Of a DNA stretch of 64,000 nucleotides, positions 60,765 to 64,000 are shown piece by piece. The stretch is taken from assembly GCA_937926975.1 (NCBI GenBank), contig CALBCJ010000033.1:1-64000 (forward strand), written 5' to 3'. The notes below the pieces were generated by a model, which saw nothing but the letters and a program-made list of their open reading frames with translations, did no database searches and had not been told where the DNA came from. The stretch comes from an uncultured Propionibacteriaceae bacterium (GTDB lineage: Bacteria > Actinomycetota > Actinomycetes > Propionibacteriales > Propionibacteriaceae). The position numbers were made by a program, and so were the translations under genes. Within the stretch, counting starts at the first letter, position 1; each line of letters begins with the position of its first letter.

Positions 60765-63700
60765 CTGCGACGCGTTGCGGGTCGCCATCTCCTCGTACGT
60801 CGCCCAGCGCTGGTCGACGGTCCGCTGCGCCAGCTCGAGCATCCGCTCCGCCTCGTCCGGGTCGGCCTGGGCCAGCATCTTGTACCGCAGCTCGCGGTAG
60901 ATGTAGTCCTTGAGCGGCACCCGAGGCCGCGGCGAGTCCAGCAGGAACGGGTTCCCGCCCTTGTGCTTGACCACCGGGTTGAACCGGATCAGCGGCCAGT
61001 GGCCCGAGTTCACGGCCCGGTACTGCTGGCTCAGGCCCTGGCTCATGTCGATCCCGTGCGCGATGCAGTGGCTGTACGCGATGATCAGCGACGGGCCACG
61101 GTAGGCCTCCGCCTCCCGGAACGCCTTCAGCGTCTGCTGCGGGTCGGCACCCATCGCGACCCGGGCCACGTACACGTTCCCGTACGCGATGGCCTGCATC
61201 GCCAGGTCCTTCTTGTTGGTCACCTTGCCGGCCGCGGCGAACTTCGCCACCGCCCCCAGCGGGGTCGACTTCGACGCCTGGCCGCCGGTGTTCGAGTACA
61301 CCTCGGTGTCCATCACCAGCACGTTGACGTCACGGCCGGACGCCAGCACGTGGTCCACGCCGCCGGCGCCGATGTCGTACGCCCAGCCGTCGCCGCCGAC
61401 GATCCAGACCGAGCGGCGCAGCAGGTGGTCGGCCACCGAGGCCAGGTCGGCGACCTTGCGCCGCAGCTCGGCGTCGTCGCTCGACTCCAGCTCGCGCAGC
61501 CGGGCCCGCAGCCGGTCCACCCGCTCCTGCTGGCGGACCAGGTCCGACTCGTACTCCTGCGGCGCGGTCAGCAGCGCGTCGGCCAGCTCCTCGCCGATCT
61601 CGGCCCGCAGGTCCTTGACCCGGCCCCGGGCCAGGCTGGCGTGCAGGTCAGCGGCCAGCCGCAGCCCCAGCCCGAACTCGGCGTTGTCCTCGAACAGCGA
61701 GTTCGACCAGGCCGGCCCGCGGCCGCGGGCGTTCTTCGCCCACGGGGTGGTCGGCAGGTTGCCGCCGTAGATCGACGAGCAGCCGGTGGCGTTGGCGACC
61801 GTGGCCCGGTCCCCGAACAGCTGCGACAGCAGCTTCAGGTACGGGGTCTCGCCGCAGCCGGCGCAGGCCCCGGAGAACTCGAACAGCGGCTCCAGGAACT
61901 GCGCGCCGCGGACCGTACCGAAGTCGAGCCGGGCCCGGTCGTTCATCGGGAGGGTCTCGAAGAACGCGATATTGGTCCGCGAGTCGCTGCGGTCCTCCAG
62001 CGGGGTCAGGTTGATCGCCTTGCGGCCCGGGCGGCGCAGCGGCTTCACCGGGCACGCCTCGACGCACAGGCCGCAGCCGGTGCAGTCCTCGGCGTACACC
62101 TGCAGCGTGTACGCGCCCTCCGGCACGCCGGCCGCGTTCAGCGGCGCCCACTGGAAGGTCTCGGGAGCCGAGTCCAGCGCGGCGGTCGGGTAGTACTTGG
62201 CCCGGATCACCGCGTGCGGGCAGACAAAGGCGCAGTTGCCGCACTGGATGCACTCGGTCGGGTCCCACTCGGCCACGATGTCGGAGACGTTGCGCTTCTC
62301 GAACTGGGTCGTGCCCGACGGGTACGAGCCGTCGACCGGCAGCGCCGACACCGGCAGGTCGTCACCGCGGCCCGACAGCATCGCGGCGGTGACGTGCCGG
62401 ACGAACTCCGGCGCGTGGTCGGGTACGGCGGCCAGCAGGTCCCGGCCACCGACCACCTCGGACGGCACCTGGACCTCGTGCAGGTGCTCGATCGAGGCGT
62501 CCACCGCGGCGTGGTTCTTCTTGACGATCTCGGCTGACTTCTTGAGGTACGTCTTCGTGATCGCCTTCTTGACCGCCTCGATCGCGGCCTCGCGCGGCAG
62601 CACCCCGGAGATCGCGAAGAAGCAGGTCTGCAGCACCGTGTTGGTCCGCCGGCCCAGGCCGGCGGCGCGGGCCACCTCGTTGGCGTCGACCGTGTACACC
62701 TTGAGCCCGAGGTCGATGATCTTGCGCTGCATCGAGGTCGGCAGGTGCCCGAAGACCTCGTCGGGCTCGTAGTGCGAGTTGAGCAGCACGGTGGTGCCGG
62801 GCCGGGCGAACTCCAGCACGTCGACCCGCTCCAGGATCGACCAGTGGTGGCAGCCGATGAAGCCGGCCTTGGTGACCAGGTACGGGGCGGTGATCGGCTC
62901 GTCGCCGAAGCGCAGGTGGGAGACCGTACGGGAGCCGGACTTCTTCGAGTCGTACACGAAGTAGCCCTGGGCGAAGAACGGGTCCTCACCGTCGGCGCGC
63001 GGCGTCGAGCCGAGGATCTTGATGGTGTTCTTGTTCGCGCCGACAGTGCCGTCGGAGCCCATCCCGTAGAAGACCGCCCGCAGCGTCGTCGGCGACTCCA
63101 GGTCCAGGTGCGGGTCGTAGTCGATGCTGCTCAGGGTGAGGTCGTCGTTGATGCCGACGGTGAACCGGGGCCGCGGCGAGTCCGTGGCCAGCTCGTCGAA
63201 GACCCCGACCACCATGGCCGGGGTGAACTCCTTCGAGCTCAGCCCGTACCGGCCGCCGGTGATTGTCGGCATGGTGTCGCGCTCGCCGCGCGCGTACGCC
63301 TCGCCGAGGGTGGAGGCGACGTCCAGGTAGAGCGGCTCGCCGCCCGAGCCGGGCTCCTTGGTCCGGTCCAGGACCGCGACCTTGGTGGCGGTGGCCGGGA
63401 TCGCGGCCAGCACCTGCTCGGCCGGCCAGGGCCGGTACAGGTGGACCGAGAGCACGCCGACCTTGCGGCCCTGCTCGCGCAGGTAGCCGACGGCCTGCTG
63501 GGCGGCCTCCACGCCGGAGCCCATCAGCACGATCACGCTCTCGGCCTGCGGGTCGCCGGTGTAGCTGGCCAGGTCGTAGTGCCGCCCGGTCAGCTCGCCG
63601 AACTGGCGCATGGCGTCGGCCACCAGGCCGGGAGCCTTGGCGTAGAAGGGGTTGACGGTCTCGCGGGCCTGGAAGTAGGTGTCGGGGTTCATCGCGGTGC

Positions 63701-64000
63701 CCCGGATGTACGGGTGCTCCGGCGACAGCGCCCGGCGGCGGTGCTCCTGGATCAGCGGCTCCGGCAGGTACTGGCGCAGCTGCTCGTCGCTGAGCCGGTG
63801 CATGGTGTTCAGCTCGTGCGAGGTGCGGAAGCCGTCGAAGAAGTGCAGGAACGGCACCCGGGAGGTCAGCGTCGCCAGCTGCGCGATCGCCGCCATGTCG
63901 TGGGCCTGCTGCACCGACTCGGACGCCAGCAGCGCGAAGCCGGTCTGGCGGACCGCCATCACGTCCTGGTGGTCACCGAAGATCGACAGGCCCTGGGTGG
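60744..64000 (-). CDS. nifJ: Pyruvate:ferredoxin (flavodoxin) oxidoreductase, 5' end outside the window
   Basis: The visible 1085 codons are most of a single-chain pyruvate:ferredoxin oxidoreductase (normally about 1190 residues), which converts pyruvate and CoA to acetyl-CoA with reduction of ferredoxin. The missing N-terminus is about 100 residues. Visible parts include domain II/III pyruvate-binding regions, the 2x[4Fe-4S] ferredoxin domain with CIQCGNCAFVCPHAVIRAK and CTGCGLCVEACPVK, and the thiamine domain with GACAGCGETPYLKLLSQLFG, NATGCSSIYGGNLPTTPW and GDGWAYDIGAGGVDHVL. The conserved cysteines are present. The enzyme suits an anaerobic or facultative lifestyle, as in propionibacteria. 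A 29-base piece of its 3' end is duplicated downstream. Confidence 0.96.
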   Translation of the reverse strand, partial: TQGLSIFGDHQDVMAVRQTGFALLASESVQQAHDMAAIAQLATLTSRVPFLHFFDGFRTSHELNTMHRLSDEQLRQYLPEPLIQEHRRRALSPEHPYIRGTAMNPDTYFQARETVNPFYAKAPGLVADAMRQFGELTGRHYDLASYTGDPQAESVIVLMGSGVEAAQQAVGYLREQGRKVGVLSVHLYRPWPAEQVLAAIPATATKVAVLDRTKEPGSGGEPLYLDVASTLGEAYARGERDTMPTITGGRYGLSSKEFTPAMVVGVFDELATDSPRPRFTVGINDDLTLSSIDYDPHLDLESPTTLRAVFYGMGSDGTVGANKNTIKILGSTPRADGEDPFFAQGYFVYDSKKSGSRTVSHLRFGDEPITAPYLVTKAGFIGCHHWSILERVDVLEFARPGTTVLLNSHYEPDEVFGHLPTSMQRKIIDLGLKVYTVDANEVARAAGLGRRTNTVLQTCFFAISGVLPREAAIEAVKKAITKTYLKKSAEIVKKNHAAVDASIEHLHEVQVPSEVVGGRDLLAAVPDHAPEFVRHVTAAMLSGRGDDLPVSALPVDGSYPSGTTQFEKRNVSDIVAEWDPTECIQCGNCAFVCPHAVIRAKYYPTAALDSAPETFQWAPLNAAGVPEGAYTLQVYAEDCTGCGLCVEACPVKPLRRPGRKAINLTPLEDRSDSRTNIAFFETLPMNDRARLDFGTVRGAQFLEPLFEFSGACAGCGETPYLKLLSQLFGDRATVANATGCSSIYGGNLPTTPWAKNARGRGPAWSNSLFEDNAEFGLGLRLAADLHASLARGRVKDLRAEIGEELADALLTAPQEYESDLVRQQERVDRLRARLRELESSDDAELRRKVADLASVADHLLRRSVWIVGGDGWAYDIGAGGVDHVLASGRDVNVLVMDTEVYSNTGGQASKSTPLGAVAKFAAAGKVTNKKDLAMQAIAYGNVYVARVAMGADPQQTLKAFREAEAYRGPSLIIAYSHCIAHGIDMSQGLSQQYRAVNSGHWPLIRFNPVVKHKGGNPFLLDSPRPRVPLKDYIYRELRYKMLAQADPDEAERMLELAQRTVDQRWATYEEMATRNASQFETDAR

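Noticed and set aside
1..64000. tRNA, rRNA or insertion sequence genes
   Set aside because: I saw no tRNA-like cloverleaf, rRNA segment or transposase in the window. A tRNAscan or ISfinder search could find something I missed.

Overview
This window is high-GC actinobacterial DNA. A pyruvate:ferredoxin oxidoreductase with a linked dihydroorotate-dehydrogenase-like protein, cobalamin genes, an AhpC/AhpF pair, a YbaB/WXG-like secretion cluster and many apparently leaderless genes together suggest the Propionibacteriales, probably Propionibacteriaceae. That placement is inferred from gene content, not from an rRNA or a database match.

Layout. 1-1674: end of an unidentified gene, then a HipB/HipA toxin-antitoxin pair (minus). 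1867-5197: cobalamin genes cobQ and cobD (minus) and a divergent CobC-like histidine phosphatase. 5397-21991: a complete type I-G (formerly I-U) CRISPR-Cas locus on the minus strand. Its operon runs csb1-csb2-cas3-csb3-cas4/cas1-cas2, followed by a leader and an array in which I count 112 repeats and 111 spacers. The leader lies at the cas2 side and the decayed, oldest repeats lie near 5400. 22258-39338: mostly chromosomal functions, namely an alanine/sodium symporter, an NmrA-like protein, a Cthe_2159-type lipoprotein, an MprAB-like two-component system, an AlkA-like glycosylase, a YibE/F membrane protein, a phosphohexomutase, a macrodomain protein, galactokinase, a DUF4143 ATPase with upstream 22-bp repeats, a nitroreductase, a proline-rich membrane protein and an MFS transporter. 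39635-44384: NhaA with a fused thioredoxin-fold domain, then a small island with a YbaB-like protein, two helical WXG-like proteins, an intact lipoprotein and a decayed paralog of it. 44538-47116: a GPP34 protein and the rpsF-ssb-rpsR-rplI operon. 47810-53367: a large protein with a possible RelE-like C-terminus, a TetR/MFS divergent pair and a coupled HTH/Ser-Thr kinase pair. 53391-64000: a vWA protein, a frameshifted DUF2262 gene, ahpC-ahpF, a frameshifted SUKH-like gene, and the dihydroorotate-dehydrogenase-like/nifJ pair. nifJ runs off the window.

The CRISPR locus is the most informative part. Several unrelated-looking spacers encode the same short peptide with mostly third-codon-position differences, in one case from opposite strands. 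One spacer pair shares the PAM-side end but differs in length. This suggests repeated acquisition from a few conserved sites in a family of diverging phages or plasmids. The other notable items are the small type VII-like island, the RelE-like fusion protein, the repeats upstream of the DUF4143 ATPase, and widespread leaderless starts.
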